Of a stretch of DNA of 64,000 bases, positions 45,501-57,000 are shown piece by piece. Made by a program: the position numbers and the translations under genes. The stretch is from positions 186,001-250,000 of the forward strand of contig JAADJZ010000023.1 of the NCBI GenBank assembly GCA_011032825.1. The letters run 5' to 3'. The stretch's first letter is position 1, and each line of letters starts with the position of its first letter. The notes below the pieces were generated by a model, which saw nothing but the letters and a program-made list of their open reading frames with translations, made no database searches and was not told the DNA's origin. This DNA comes from Massariosphaeria phaeospora (taxonomy: Eukaryota; Ascomycota; Dothideomycetes; Pleosporales).

Positions 45501-46620
45501 AAGGGGAATCTTATATGAATTAGCATAACTCTTTGTAGACCTCGTATGCACGAAAACTCACGGTTCCCGCATCATGTGTTGGAGAGCCAGCAGCGTATGA
45601 CGACTGGCTTCAAAGAAACTTGAGCGACTCTCAACCATGATCCATTTCTTCATGGGGTCAATCTCAAAATCTTCAGCCCGGGCGAAGAACAGGTCAATCT
45701 CTGGAGGATTCTGCTCGAGGGCCGCTAGCGGTCTGGCAGCAACAACGGCGAGTACGCATTTTGTTCGGAAAGCATCGTCTGCAGGAGAGAGTGCTACCAG
45801 CGTTCCTGTAATCAGACGCTTGGATTGTTGCCAGCGCACATACTTTTTAACGCGACCAAGAGAGAATGCGACTCTCGTAGCGATACCTCGAGGCGAGAAA
45901 ACTAGAGAGTTAATGTAGACCTAGGCAGTCAGATCACATCACATCATTGGAAGTATCATAACTACTCACCGGCTCATAGATACCTATGCTGGATCCGTTT
46001 GGGTATTCCGACTCGATCAGCCAAGGAGATTGCTGGACCTGCTCTACGGCTTTCCGCAGCGGGCGAATAGCGTCCTCTCGGATGAGATCATACTGCGTGC
46101 CCAGGTATTCCTCGGTGTTGTCGTACGCCCCTTCGACCTTGTTGGGACGTATTTCCTCGTTCAGATCGATGAGCTCGCTAGTCAGGCTGGCCGGACTAGG
46201 CAGTATCTCCGAAGACGTTGGAATCTCTGGTTTCTCCAGCCAACTACCACCATTGACTGGTTTTTCCGCGTCCACGAAGTACTCCCAGATCTCGGGTTTG
46301 GGGCCTGGCAACGACATCGGGACCCGACTAGGGTCTGGTTGTGATGTTTCTCTGTCTCCGACGCGGAAGCTGTTGAAGCGCTCTGTGAGGTGCGCGTTCA
46401 TTTCGCCAGCTATTGTGTCGTCAGCAAGAATGGGCTAGGAATAGAACCAAAATATGGCTGATCAGAGTAGGAAGACAAGAGACTTACAAGGCCCGGCTTG
46501 GTCATCGAGCAGGTTTGCATACGTGTTGTTCGTCTGCAACTGCCCGCCGCTTCCACGAGTGCCCCATTGAGACCCGTTGAATCGGGGGATCTTGGGTTTA
46601 TCGCGCCTGTATCTCGCCAT
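42539..46620 (-). CDS. hrr1: NFX1-type zinc-finger SF1 RNA helicase, Hrr1/SAD-3/ZNFX1 type, with a one-base frameshift
   Basis: Relatives act in RNA silencing: S. pombe Hrr1 in heterochromatic RNAi, Neurospora SAD-3 in meiotic silencing. Eight exons: 46620-46488, 46409-45970, 45920-45562, 45509-45277, 45223-43511, 43465-43345, 43289-43196, 43148-42539. They would give 1233 residues. The Walker A motif GPPGTGKT is split by an intron at 45223. ILVEEAAETLEAP carries the DEAA-like motif II, LILVGDHQQLRP motif III, NQRRMIPEIRR motif IV, and VVTVDSYQGEENDIV and ALSRAKRGFYIFG motifs V-VI. Then come PIECTNHGHKNW and an NF-X1 Cys/His array (CRCRLPCGHTCMLRCHP, then CTQPCTKRVASCGHACTKMCCDPC). The C-terminal 130 residues are disordered. 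Exon 5 contains a run of seven C on the plus strand (43935-43941); six would restore the conserved frame and make all exon phases agree. This is either a sequencing error or a real break. Confidence 0.88.
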
Positions 46621-48009
46621 GCTTGCGTTTGCGATGGCGGGGCCGTGAGCGACAAGTGTTGCGAAGAATTGCAGCGAAAGAGCGGTGGCGTGCGTGCGCG
46701 CGTTTGTTGTTGTGGCGTGGGGAGTTGGCCGGCGCGCGAGCTTTCCGGTCACCTCCGTTTGACAAGCGGCAGGAACGTCGAGCGGGGCCACACCTCCAGG
46801 CGGTGAGAGTCTCAACACAAGTTCAAGACTTACGAGCACGGTACGGGAGCCGCCTCCGAGATTGTGGACCGGTGGGCTTTGATATACCTATCCATTCAGG
46901 TGCGACTTGCCCGCCAAACGATACGGCAAACAGACAATTAGGACGGAAAACAAAGCCGCCTCTCCTCCCGCATGCAGAGCACGGCTTCCGACACAAATCA
47001 GGCTGTACTGTACGAAGCTAGAGTGACGTAGTGAAACGATCGTCGGACTGAGAGACTAAGAGACGGTATTGTGGCCGCGCATGTAAAAGTAATGCCAGAA
47101 CCATAGATGAAAGCAAGCCTTGCTGAGAGCAGCTGGAAAGTGATGAGAGCCGGTTCAGTCTGGAACATTGTGTGCACCTGCAGCTTGCTCCGTTTGCGCG
47201 GTACCTAGCCGTCTCCGTAGCTAGAGGGGATGCATGTATCCAGTGCGGAAGAACAAGGAAGAAAACACGAGTCTTCCGGGGCCACTAAGTATGTCTCATC
47301 TGGCAAGTCTCTCACCCGCTGTCTCTCACCCACTGCGCCTAGGTTCCAAGGTGGTCGCATACGGCAAGAACGTGCTAGTCTCACCCACAGAGCTGCGGGC
47401 AGACTCACGCAGCGCCAGCATGTACAATAGTTTGCATGTGCAATGCTCCGCTTACAAGTGACAATACTTGTTTGCAGGCGCAGGTATAGTGTTCTTGTAC
47501 GGCACCCGTTACTCTGTTCATCCACCAAACCGATCAACGTCGCCATTGGGGAGCGCTCATGTGTGTACGCATTGCTATGCAATGTTCTACGATGGGCATG
47601 GTCATGTTGTTGATGGTTGGTGTGATGGACAAGAGGGTGTCTGGTGAGGTGTGGTCGCGGTGGAGGTTGCGGCGGCTGGCATGTCGATCAATAGACCATG
47701 CCCAGGTGGATTATGTATCTAGAGCCGGGCGCACATAGTGATCCATCCGCTCCGCTTGGCGGTTGAAGCTAGCCGGACGGAGCTTCACGAACGCGACCAC
47801 GGCCGGTGACTTAGGCATGGCCACGACCTGCATCGCCCTCGCAATCTGATATAATGTACTCGTTGCCGTTCCCACTCAACCCTACAGCTGTTTCTATCTC
47901 GCCGTCGGCGTGAAACGCCACCATCGACGCGGCTGATTAGAGCAAGCTACCCCCGCCTTGGTGCCCCGCGAACCTTTGATATGCCTGGTACTGGTAGCTT
48001 AGAGGCACA
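46621..48009. other. Divergent promoter region between the helicase and SPT8
   Basis: 1.39 kb between two start codons. Open frames at 46623-47021 and 47205-47582 show no domain features and overlap opposite frames. No RNA gene is recognised. Confidence 0.5.
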
Positions 48010-50229
48010 ATGAACTTTGAGGACGACGATGATAATGGCGCTGGTCGGTGCCCCCCTCTGCTGGAAGCCCCCTCACAACTGCCTAACTAATCTCTGCCTT
48101 CAGCCTCCCCAGACACGTCCTCCGAGAACGATGGAGACGAGGTCATGGAAGACGTGGACGCCGACGTCGATGCAGATGCCGACGAGGACGACGCGGATGG
48201 CAACGACGATGATGGCGACAACGACGATGAAGACGGGGACGGGGATGCGGACGGGGACGGGGACGGGGAGAATGAGGAGGACGACCAGGATGAGCCGGAC
48301 AGTCCCTCGCAATCGCAAAGCGCTCACAATCCTCTCCCGAATGGCGCGCCTAGCACTCCAGGACCCTCCCGAACAGGCGCCAACCCTACTGTCACCCTCA
48401 CCTCTCCTTCCCCCCGGAAAGCATCGATCACACACGTCGGGGGTTTGCCATTCCGGCCCAGCCTCCGCCCCGAGGCGCTCAATGCGCCCGTCTACGATAT
48501 TGTGCCTACCATCGCGGCTCCTCACAGTACCTCTATAAATTCCATCACAGCAACACCGGATATGCGCTGGGTGTTTAGTGGCGGAGCAGATGGATACATT
48601 AGGAAATTCAATTGGGTGGACACGGCTAACGGCAAGCTTGCTCTTACGGTAGCGCAAAGGCACCCTTTCGTGGATAGTGTCACCAAGGCAGGGGTTCTTC
48701 TAAGCTACTGGGAGAACGAAGAGAGCTCTGGTATGTTGGGCTTCCCACCAAGGCCTACCACAAACTAGCGGCTAACCATTTCAGATCGCCACGACACACT
48801 CGGTCTCTCGCCCGTATATTCACTTGCCGTCCACCACCAGTCGCTTTGGCTGTTGTCAGGCCTCGAGTCCGGAGGCATCAACTTGCAATCCGTCCGACAT
48901 GAAGAAGGAAAGCGAATACATACCCTCCGTCAGCATACTTCCGCCGTGTCTGTTCTTACGTTATCCCGGGACGAGAAATCGGTGCTCTCCGGTAGTTGGG
49001 ACAAGACCATCAATGATTGGGATTTGAACACCGGCACAGTAAAACGACGGTTTGAAACTAGTGGGGGCCAGATATCAGCTATCGAGCAGCGACCGCTGTC
49101 CACCCTTCCCATTCCCCGAGATACTGATACAGCGCCTCAGTCGAACGGAACCTATGCATCAAATAATGCGTCGCGACCACAGCCCAACGGGGCATCCTCA
49201 AATGGAATTGTGCCATCCGCGCGGTCGAATCAAGCAAAAGAAGATAACGGCAACGAAGACGCTCCTGGCTCGCCGGACGACTCACTGTTTGGAGACAAAG
49301 ACTCGTTATTTGGAGATGACAAGGACCCGTCGAACGGGCCCTCTGCCTTAGCGCCCTTTGAAGACGATGAAGAAGACGAGTTCTCTAGGGCTATTGCTCA
49401 GGGCATCCAGCAGGCAGACCAAGGTAACCAGCCTGACATTGACATGATGGATATCGGTGGGCCCGTCCAGGCTCCACAAGAGGATTCCTCCGTAGAGACT
49501 TTAAAGGAGCCACCCGCTTCTGCTCAGTCGCAGTCGCTGGTGAATGGCGCCTCGAACCCAGATACCATATCAAGAACCAACGGCCTTCCGCATGCTGAAG
49601 AGATAGTAGCGCCCTCAGCGCATGTTACGAACAGCCAAGCCGAGCAACCAGCATCATCTGAAACTACATTCGTCGATGCCTCAATAGACGGAACATTGCG
49701 AATCTGGGACCGCCGACAGTCACATGCGGTTGCTCGCATAACGCCGCCTAGATCCACACCTCCATGGTGTATGAGTGCCTGCTGGTCGCCGGACGGCAAT
49801 TTCATCTATGCTGGCCGGAGGAATGGGACGGTAGACGAATACAGCTTGCATAAGGGTTTACGCGAGCCTAGAAGATCCTTCAAGTTCCCCAGCGTAAGCG
49901 GGGCTGTGAGTGCTGTACGCACGATGCCGAATGCTAATCATCTTGTGTGGTATGTGGCCCTACGTCAAGGACATGTTTGAGCTTTCGTATACTGACAAGT
50001 CGGTAGTGCATCATTCGATATTCTTCGACTGTATGATCTGCGTGATCAAGACGGTCCGAAAGCTGCGGCAGTCCCGTTTTTAATCGTTCCTGGTCATCGG
50101 ACGGGTGTAATTTCGCAGCTGTACATTGATCCCACTTGCAGCTTCATGATCTCAACCGGAGGCAATAGAGGGTGGGAGGGAACTACAACAGAGGTGTTAC
50201 TCGGGTATGAAATCGGTATCGGATCTTGA
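48010..50229 (+). CDS. SPT8: SAGA complex subunit Spt8 (WD40 protein)
   Basis: Spt8 links the SAGA coactivator to TATA-binding protein. Four exons (48010-48043, 48104-48730, 48785-49949, 50007-50229) give 682 residues. The N-terminus (about residues 4-85) is a long acidic Asp/Glu-rich tract with GD repeats, characteristic of Spt8. The beta-propeller follows: YDIVPTIAAPHSTSINSITATPDMRWVFSGGADGYIRKFNW, YSLAVHHQSLWLLSGLESGGI, VSVLTLSRDEKSVLSGSWDKTINDWDL. A disordered acidic insert of roughly 190 residues (about 330-520) then precedes the last blades (FVDASIDGTLRIWDRR, SPDGNFIYAGRRNGTVDEY, DILRLYDLRD, GHRTGVISQL). The first exon is only 34 nt; the joined reading NGAASPDTSS keeps the acidic start. 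Insert and tract lengths vary among fungi. Confidence 0.92.
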
Positions 50230-51062
50230 AGTGCTTTGATATACCCAGGTCACGGCGTTGGGGGTTTTTATATTCGCGACTCATTACGATGAGATCTGGT
50301 TTACTCGGGGTTTGTGGCGTTCGAGTAGGGCAAAAGCCTCATCGGAGGTCTCGTTTTGATTTCACACATTTAAAGTCTTATTTAATCATCTACGTATCAT
50401 ACAAAACTATAAATCACCATCGACATGCTCTCGCATCTCTGCATGCTTCAAAGACGACACTGCCACTCTGATTGGAGTAAGGTGAGATTACACACGTGAT
50501 GATCTGCGCCCCCGGACGCGAACAGCTGAAAGCGCCGCAAAACTGTCCAATGTTTAAGAAAGCGCCTCGACCTCAAAGGAATCATGAACTGCCATCTTAA
50601 CTTGCGCGCGCTGGCTGAACCGACAACTTTGGTACTCTACTCGACTAGGCGCACAGTCATACCGCGGCTTGGGTCACGTCATCCCGCAATTATTCTTGCC
50701 TCTCTGTCCCATGGCATCGGCCACGAACACGGAATACTCTGGAGGACAACACTAACTAAGAAGAGCGGGAACAAGAGAGAGCAGGCAGTAAAGTTGTGCC
50801 TAGAGAGGAGAAATCGTGGACCTTTGCGAGCCGAGTCGCGTCTTTCGCGAGTGCGCGTAGCCGAAGGCAATCCCATTTCTAGGACCATTGCAGTACAGGA
50901 AAGCATGACTGGGTTCTAGCGAGTCACCGGGGCGACGAACCTTATCATACGAAGAGATCTTCATTCGTTTCCTGGCTCTGGGGACTAAATACGGACCAGA
51001 GACTCATTCTTAATATTCCATCGTTCACCTGTGCCCCTACGGGAAGCAACGCCAACCCAGAT
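50230..51062. other. Intergenic region between SPT8 and IPK1
   Basis: 833 bp containing the 3' flank of SPT8 and promoter of IPK1. There is no gene; an open frame of 111 residues (50584-50919) has no features and is overlapped on the other strand. Confidence 0.5.
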
Positions 51063-52337
51063 ATGCAACTTTCATCGCGCACCCGGCCCACCGTTACTAA
51101 GCTACCTGTACTACAATATGGGTGCCGGACGGTCGCCGGCCCGCAGGAGGGGAACGAAATCTCTTTCAATTATCTGTCTGAGGGTGGTGCAAATTACGTC
51201 TTTAGCATCGACCCATGGAATCAACTGGATCGCCGACGCCCGCGCATCATCTTCGTAACAAATACCGGGTCAGTTGTACCAAAAAATCAGGTATTAGGCA
51301 AAGTCATGCGAATCAGCAAGGGAGTTCTCAAGACTCTCAATTCTCAAGAGGTCATCAGTGGCCTTTTGACTGAGATCATCCCGCTATTCGAGCTTCCGAA
51401 TTTCTCAACGAAGAACACTAGCTCAGCATTGAATACGAAACAGATCCCTACCAGCACCCTACCTACCTCTCGTCTAGTCTCACTCAAGGCTCTACCAACA
51501 AATCGTATGAACCCCACCTTGACGCAGCACCTGATGGAACATGAGGGCGTTGATCTTCCATCGGAAGTGATACAAGAGCTCTACGATGAGGTCTACCAGA
51601 AGAGCTCACATATGGGACGGGAACGAATAACTCTGAAAGTAGAAGCTCAGTGGGGAATCCTTCTCCCGAATCTGTCTTCAGTTCCCGGAAAGTCTTTAAC
51701 GATTGAAGTAAAGCCTAAGTGGCTAGAGCAATCAAGAAAGGCACCACAAGATGCATACCGTTGCCGCAACTGCGCCTTGCGAGCGTCCAAGCCTGCCGAA
51801 GACAAACAGAATGCTTACCTCTGCCCGTTGTATCTCGTTGCCGGCAATGCCAGCGTTATACAACCATGGGTGAAGCGGAAAGTGCTCGATGCTTTCGGCA
51901 CATTACCAGAGCCGCAACCAGAACAAAAGATGGTAGAAAACATAACAGACCACATCACACACTACATCGTCGCAGGCAAAGGCCACAGACTGATCTCGCA
52001 CATCAAACACCAACAAGTCCGTCTAGACACCGAGGCCGAGCTCAAGCAGGGCGAAACAGCTCTCACAGCGAAACAAGAGACCAGCTTACGATTGGCCATG
52101 ACCCTGAAAGACTGCTCCTTGTACATCAAGGTCTCGTACTCTGACAAGGATCTGCCGATCGAGTCGTGGCTTGGAGATCTCGACTTCAAGTCACCGCAAA
52201 AGATCAAGGGCTGGGGACTGAAGGAAACGGCTTTGGTCGACGGCGGCTGGTACACACAGAGGGATGTGGGTGGAGAACGGCTGGATTGTATGATATCGGC
52301 GGCACGGGATGAGAATGTTGCGTTGCATCACTCCTAG
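51063..52337 (+). CDS. IPK1: Inositol-pentakisphosphate 2-kinase
   Basis: It phosphorylates inositol 1,3,4,5,6-pentakisphosphate at the 2-position to make phytate (InsP6), needed for mRNA export and other nuclear processes. It is a single exon of 424 residues. Family signatures: the nucleotide-binding loop LSEGGANYVFSI (about residues 38-49), the EVKPKWLEQS motif (about 214-223) followed by RCRNCALRAS with the paired Cys, and LGDLDFKSPQKI near 368-379 as the catalytic DLD block. Length fits filamentous fungal enzymes. The start is the ATG at 51063. It is transcribed in the same direction as SPT8, 833 bp downstream of it, with its own promoter space. Confidence 0.87.
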   Translation: MQLSSRTRPTVTKLPVLQYGCRTVAGPQEGNEISFNYLSEGGANYVFSIDPWNQLDRRRPRIIFVTNTGSVVPKNQVLGKVMRISKGVLKTLNSQEVISGLLTEIIPLFELPNFSTKNTSSALNTKQIPTSTLPTSRLVSLKALPTNRMNPTLTQHLMEHEGVDLPSEVIQELYDEVYQKSSHMGRERITLKVEAQWGILLPNLSSVPGKSLTIEVKPKWLEQSRKAPQDAYRCRNCALRASKPAEDKQNAYLCPLYLVAGNASVIQPWVKRKVLDAFGTLPEPQPEQKMVENITDHITHYIVAGKGHRLISHIKHQQVRLDTEAELKQGETALTAKQETSLRLAMTLKDCSLYIKVSYSDKDLPIESWLGDLDFKSPQKIKGWGLKETALVDGGWYTQRDVGGERLDCMISAARDENVALHHS

Positions 52338-52546
52338 GGAAAGACGGATGGTGATTGGATGAATCTGAAGATCTAAATGCACAGCCACGACCACAGCAAC
52401 AACTTGGCATTTCTTTGGACCGGATCTAACGTCACCAACGCGACTCCGCCACTTCCGCTGTCGCCGCAATTCTGATAAAAAGTATCAAAGTATATCGATG
52501 CCAGTCCCTATTTCACTTTCGATTACCTACAGGTGTCATCGCTACC

Positions 52547-53491
52547 ATGTCTTCCATGCTCACCCCCTTTGAGAAGGACTCCAAGTCGAGCCCGCAACCC
52601 CCGCCACAACCTTCGCAACAATCGAACGCAACACTCGAACCCATACCTTCGTACGCGGAGGCTACCAGTGCTCAGACTGCGAATCTACAGGCGCAGTCGA
52701 GCTCATTACTCGACCCTATACCTTCGTATGCTGAAACCAGCACTCCGCAAAATACGAACCCCCACACCGAACCGAGCCCTCTCGTGCCCGAAGACGAACC
52801 ACCTACCTATGCCGTCCTCGACGAGAACCAAACCACATTTATGATCCTCGGCACCTTCATACACACGCCCGCGGGCCCCGTCTACCAAATCTCCTCGCCC
52901 CTCGACCAACGCGGTCCCTTCTTCCGCCTCCGCCGCCTCAGCGCAAAAGAAGTCGCCCAGGTCGGTACCACGCCTCTCTCCTTCGACCGCTCAGCCGTGC
53001 TCTACGAAACCAACAACTACCCGCTCCTTGACAACGAATACCACTTGATGGGCAAGCGGCGACACTGCTTCCCCGGCGTCGTGGAACTGAAGTTCGGCAT
53101 GTCGAAGTGGCATGTGCGACATGTACCCACGCCGGGTGCGAAGGCGCAGGAAATCATAACGTGCAAGAAGACGGGGGCGCTGTTTGGAGTGAAGGTGGAC
53201 CGGAGGAAGGGCGAGGTGGAGGGGTTCGAGTGGAAGGACATGCAGGGAAAAGTCTTGGCGACGGAGGCGTTGAGGGTGGTGGAGGAGGGCCAGGTGATAC
53301 CGACGGTGGAGTTGAGTCGGGATCTGAATCAGAAGTGGCGCGAGCTGCTGATTAGTTTGTGGGCTACGAGGTTGTGGGTAGCATATGGGGCTAAGAAGAC
53401 GGCTGCGGCGGGGGAATCTTCGGGATACCGCTTGTTAAAAGGCTTGCCAACAGGGGTCTCGAAGAGAGTATTCATGTTAAATTTAGTCTAG
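52547..53491 (+). CDS. Hypothetical protein with PPxY motif and tubby-like C-terminal pattern
   Basis: A single exon of 314 residues without signal peptide or membrane helix. Residues 1-85 are Pro/Ser/Gln/Thr-rich and contain two copies of a PIPSYAE motif and one PPTY motif at about residue 85, a possible ligand of WW domains in Rsp5-type ubiquitin ligases. The remainder has strand-rich segments (FMILGTFIHTPAGPVYQISSPL, RGPFFRLRRLSAKE, HCFPGVVELKFGMSKWHVRHV, ITCKKTGALFGVKVDRRKGEVEGFEWKD) that resemble fungal proteins with a tubby/LURP-like barrel. That resemblance is by eye only. It could be an arrestin-related or scramblase-like adaptor; I do not assign a function. Confidence 0.65.
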   Translation: MSSMLTPFEKDSKSSPQPPPQPSQQSNATLEPIPSYAEATSAQTANLQAQSSSLLDPIPSYAETSTPQNTNPHTEPSPLVPEDEPPTYAVLDENQTTFMILGTFIHTPAGPVYQISSPLDQRGPFFRLRRLSAKEVAQVGTTPLSFDRSAVLYETNNYPLLDNEYHLMGKRRHCFPGVVELKFGMSKWHVRHVPTPGAKAQEIITCKKTGALFGVKVDRRKGEVEGFEWKDMQGKVLATEALRVVEEGQVIPTVELSRDLNQKWRELLISLWATRLWVAYGAKKTAAAGESSGYRLLKGLPTGVSKRVFMLNLV

Positions 53492-53723
53492 CTGGTGCGA
53501 CCTCCTGTGGATGGGGCAAAGCTGTGTCCGAGTGGGGGATAACGCTTGGACCTATCTATGCGAAGAGGTTGCTGACGTACTAGACTATTTCCCGTTACGG
53601 GCACGCTAATGTAGCACCGATCTTTCCCTTTGGGACCAGGCAAGCAAACAACTTTGGTTACACAACCACCTTCTGTGAGCCCTCTCGACGATTACCCAAA
53701 CACCAACTGTCCTGCCCGTGATC

Positions 53724-55030
53724 ATGCTGAAGCGTGAGCGGTCCGAGACCCCGGGCAAACCTCTGGCCCTTCTGGAGGAAGGACTCGAGCGAGGACGGAA
53801 GCGTATGCGCAAGTGAGCAGCTTTCCTAACCTCTCAGTGGACGACGTCAACTTACCAGTGGCGCAGGAACGTAGAGGACAAATATCATATTTCGACCAAG
53901 TCCGTCACTTCGAGTATGAACAAATAGAAAGTTATTAACCTTGTCGTAGGAACAGCAACATCAACAACCGAGCCGACAACTTGGAGCGCACGATCTGCAA
54001 CCTGCAGAGGCAGAAGAATGCGATAGAGGACCAAGAGCGGTAGGTCAAGTAGTTGACCAACGAGCGTTTCTTTAACTGTTGCAGCGAGGTAGCATTCAAT
54101 GCGCAGAAGCTAGCTCAAGATATGTGTCTCGACCTTGCCACCAGCTTCTATGCCGCTGTGCCAAAACCCGTGCGAGAAATCGTCTACAAATTCCTGAACA
54201 GCGATATTCGTGCCGGAGTTGGATCTATATGTCATATCGCCATGAACGACACGTCTCGTATGCTCCATGAACATTGGCAGAAGGCCCAGTATGTGGGACG
54301 AGACTTCGCACAGGAGGTTGCCGAATATCAGTACAAGAACACTAGCTACTGGTTTGATGCACAAACTCTACTCCACATGAAGAAATTCCTGACCGTGGAT
54401 CCATTTCGACCTAGCCTAATTCCTAGAGATTGGCTAGGGGGGATCTACATCCGCCTCGTCCGCAGGAAGACCGTCCTCAAGGATCTGAAGTATGACCTTC
54501 GAATCAAAAAACAATTCGGGGCCCTTCCTAAGGACGCAAGGATTTGCATACAAATAGTAGACACCAAAGTAACCGGATACAGACACATACAGCACTGGGC
54601 CTCTACCTCAAAGTACATTCTCTACGCCTTGGAGTTTAGTCTTCGGTGTCTTATTCCATGGAAGATCTCCCACTGTGGAGGTCAATGCGTCCTCTGGCTT
54701 TTCGAGGAGTTAAAAGGACACAAGAGATGCCATTCTGAATTACATCCGGATGCTGTAACAGAATACTTGAAGATCGGAAATGACCTGAGGCCGGTCTTGA
54801 ACCGAGTCAAACGGTATCGGATCAAATTAGGTGAGGATCGATGCGTACGGCTAGGTCTGCATCCCGAGCGACTAACATATCGGATAGAGAGCAGAAAAGC
54901 GGGCAAAGATCAACAATGTAGCCGCTCTGGTGTGCTAAGCTGCTTCAGGTGCGAAGTGCTCGCATATCTAGACTTGTTCCGCCAAGTTGGATGGCCAGAC
55001 TTAAGAGGAGGCTTTACAGTCATAGCATAG
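53724..55030 (+). CDS. Hypothetical protein, four exons
   Basis: Exons 53724-53812, 53867-53899, 53950-54039 and 54085-55030 join in phase to 385 residues; the second exon is only 33 nt. The N-terminus is basic and coiled-coil-like (LLEEGLERGRKRMRKN, then NNRADNLERTICNLQRQKNAIEDQERE). The rest has no signal peptide or membrane helix and resembles the many lineage-specific fungal proteins with a KPVREIVYKFLNS-type opening motif found before DUF7730-like and F-box-like folds. No catalytic motif is seen. It lies next to a DUF7730-like relic in the same direction, so the two may be distant paralogues. Function unknown. Confidence 0.6.
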
Positions 55031-55509
55031 CTGTGCCTAAAAGGGCGAAAATCCGCCTACGTGTGGTGGATTACCAACCGAGTACAATGAAGTTACAACA
55101 TGCGTATTCCTGAACGGCTTTTTCTCCCAAGACTCAGACTCTACTGGCACCCCAGGAGCGTCTAATCTTAGCTAAGGCCATCGGACCGCGAATCCAGGTT
55201 ACTCCGATACACGTACTTGCCGTACATTGCTTCTGGAAGGGACAGAGGGATGAGGGACATGGCATGTCAACGTATAATACATGGTATCAACATGATCACT
55301 CTGTGACTTCGTGAAAATCGTGTCCACTGCTTGTTGCGTAGGATGCTCCATGCATGTATGGGCCGTAGTGGGGCTCGACTCTTGGCAGCCAATCACTACT
55401 TTACAAAACACTCATCGTGTTCGATCCAAAAACACCCCCGCCTCAACCGCACAATAAGGACCCACCGTCTGGAGTAGACCACTCACTCGACGTGTCGATC
55501 ATTGCGATC
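55031..55509. other. Intergenic spacer
   Basis: 479 bp with no gene or RNA recognised. It is the upstream region of the DUF7730-like relic. Confidence 0.5.
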
Positions 55510-56518
55510 ATGCATACCTCTGTGGCACCTCCGATAGACAGCAGGTTACTACTTGCACCATACGACGTTCGTCATGCCATCTACATCCGCTTGCTCCGCA
55601 TCCCCGAGCGGGTCCACATACTTCTCCAGGAAGGCAAGCTCCGAATCACAGTCTGCTATCAACCCAAACCAAATGACGATTATGATGGTTCGGAACGTGA
55701 GCTTTGGAAGAGAAGTAGGAATGCATATATATTGTGGGCTCGTCGATTGCGGTCCTCTTGGGGTCCTCACTGGTACTGCGAAGAGAAGGCGTCCGGAACT
55801 GACAACCCCAAATCCGCCCTTGGTTCCTCTGTGCTTCTTGTGTGCAAGACAATGTAGGTGGGGTATTTGCTGTTATGGGGTGGCCGCTTACGCATAATAG
55901 GTACTCCGACATCCTAGAGTCCTAGACCTTATGGCTCGCACGGCAACCATCAACGTCACCGATCTTGCCACGCTCGGTAGCTTACTCCAGAAAGCAGACC
56001 CTTCTCACTCTAACTCTATGTTCTCCGTCGGTTCCGGCTTGTCGTCCATTGTTCCGTGCATCACAAAGCTAGATATTACTTTGAGACTCCCGCTGTCGGC
56101 TTTCAGGACAATCGAAGATCTATCAACGAAAGGGACACCTGAATCTCCTGTCAGCCACGAGTCAGCTGCTATCTCAGCGTCAGACTTAGCGGCATGGTCG
56201 CAGCTCTATTCATCAATCACCCACCTGTCAGGACTGCGGCGACTTCACATTTGGCTCGATCACTCCGACAAAACCTCATGGTCGGCTCTCAACGAGCGTG
56301 CCATGCTCTTACCCTTGACGCCACTAGCTACATTACCTGATTTACGCGTCTCTGTCAATCTTCCTCTTCTTAACCCGCGCTACACGGGTTCGGACCGTCA
56401 CTTTTGCGAGGATTCTCCTCCACCACCATTTCCAATACAGCGAAGCAAGCGACTGATAAATCATAGTCAGTACCATGATGATTGCTTTAAGCAGGTTAGC
56501 CGCATGATTGAGTTATGA
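55510..56518 (+). pseudogene. DUF7730-like protein gene, probably frame-disrupted
   Basis: Exon 1 (from 55510) reads MHTSVAPPIDSRLLLAPYDVR, then IYIRLLRIPERVHI, an opening seen in DUF7730-type fungal proteins, and reaches SVLLVCKTM. A short intron (about 55853-55900, GTAGGT donor, TAATAG acceptor) then gives YSDILES and a stop. The continuing conserved frame (TATINVTDLATLGSLL, then ITHLSGLRRLHIWLDHSDK, ending 56518) is open in a different phase and starts a few codons later. Splicing from a GTGTGC donor instead (skipping VCKTMY) would avoid the stop but discards the conserved Cys block. I favour a small indel near 55920-55930. Function unknown. Confidence 0.55.
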
Positions 56519-57000
56519 TGTGCAGAGAGTAAGACACGTCGTGCGGGGAGTAGGTATCGCAAGAGGGTTAGTTGGAGCTTCATCTGTGTCTATGGAACGA
56601 GCCTGTTATACTATCAAAAACGGTACTTATACGCGCCAAATAATACCGGTCAGTAGACTCCGTAAGAAGCGCTGAGTAGGGTTATTCGCAGAAAAGCTAA
56701 CTTTACTTGCCAGAGCGGACATCAAGTTCCATGTACGCTGATTCCATCGCTATTTCCTTCGTATGGAGAGTACACTACTGGAAAAACTGGATGAAGCCAT
56801 CAGGTACTATCACACGCCAAGGCACAAAACGCTCCATAAATAAAGACGCTCGTAGTTTGGAGGACAAAAACATACTCGTTCAAGCACCATCTTTCTAATA
56901 TCTCAGATGTGAGATTTCCCCGAAAACACACATGAGTATAGTAGGAGCAGTGTTCGAAGGCAGTTATCGCCATCAATCGCGCCGAAATATGATATTATTC
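56519..57000. other. Non-coding sequence leading into the repeat array
   Basis: No gene is seen. ACAT-containing words that recur in the array to the right begin to appear (56728, 56871, 56926), so the array may start here in unrecognisable form. Confidence 0.35.

Noticed and set aside
48100..48663. 187-residue minus-strand frame opposite SPT8
   Set aside because: The Val/Ile/Arg-rich sequence is the complement of the acidic Asp/Glu tract of Spt8.
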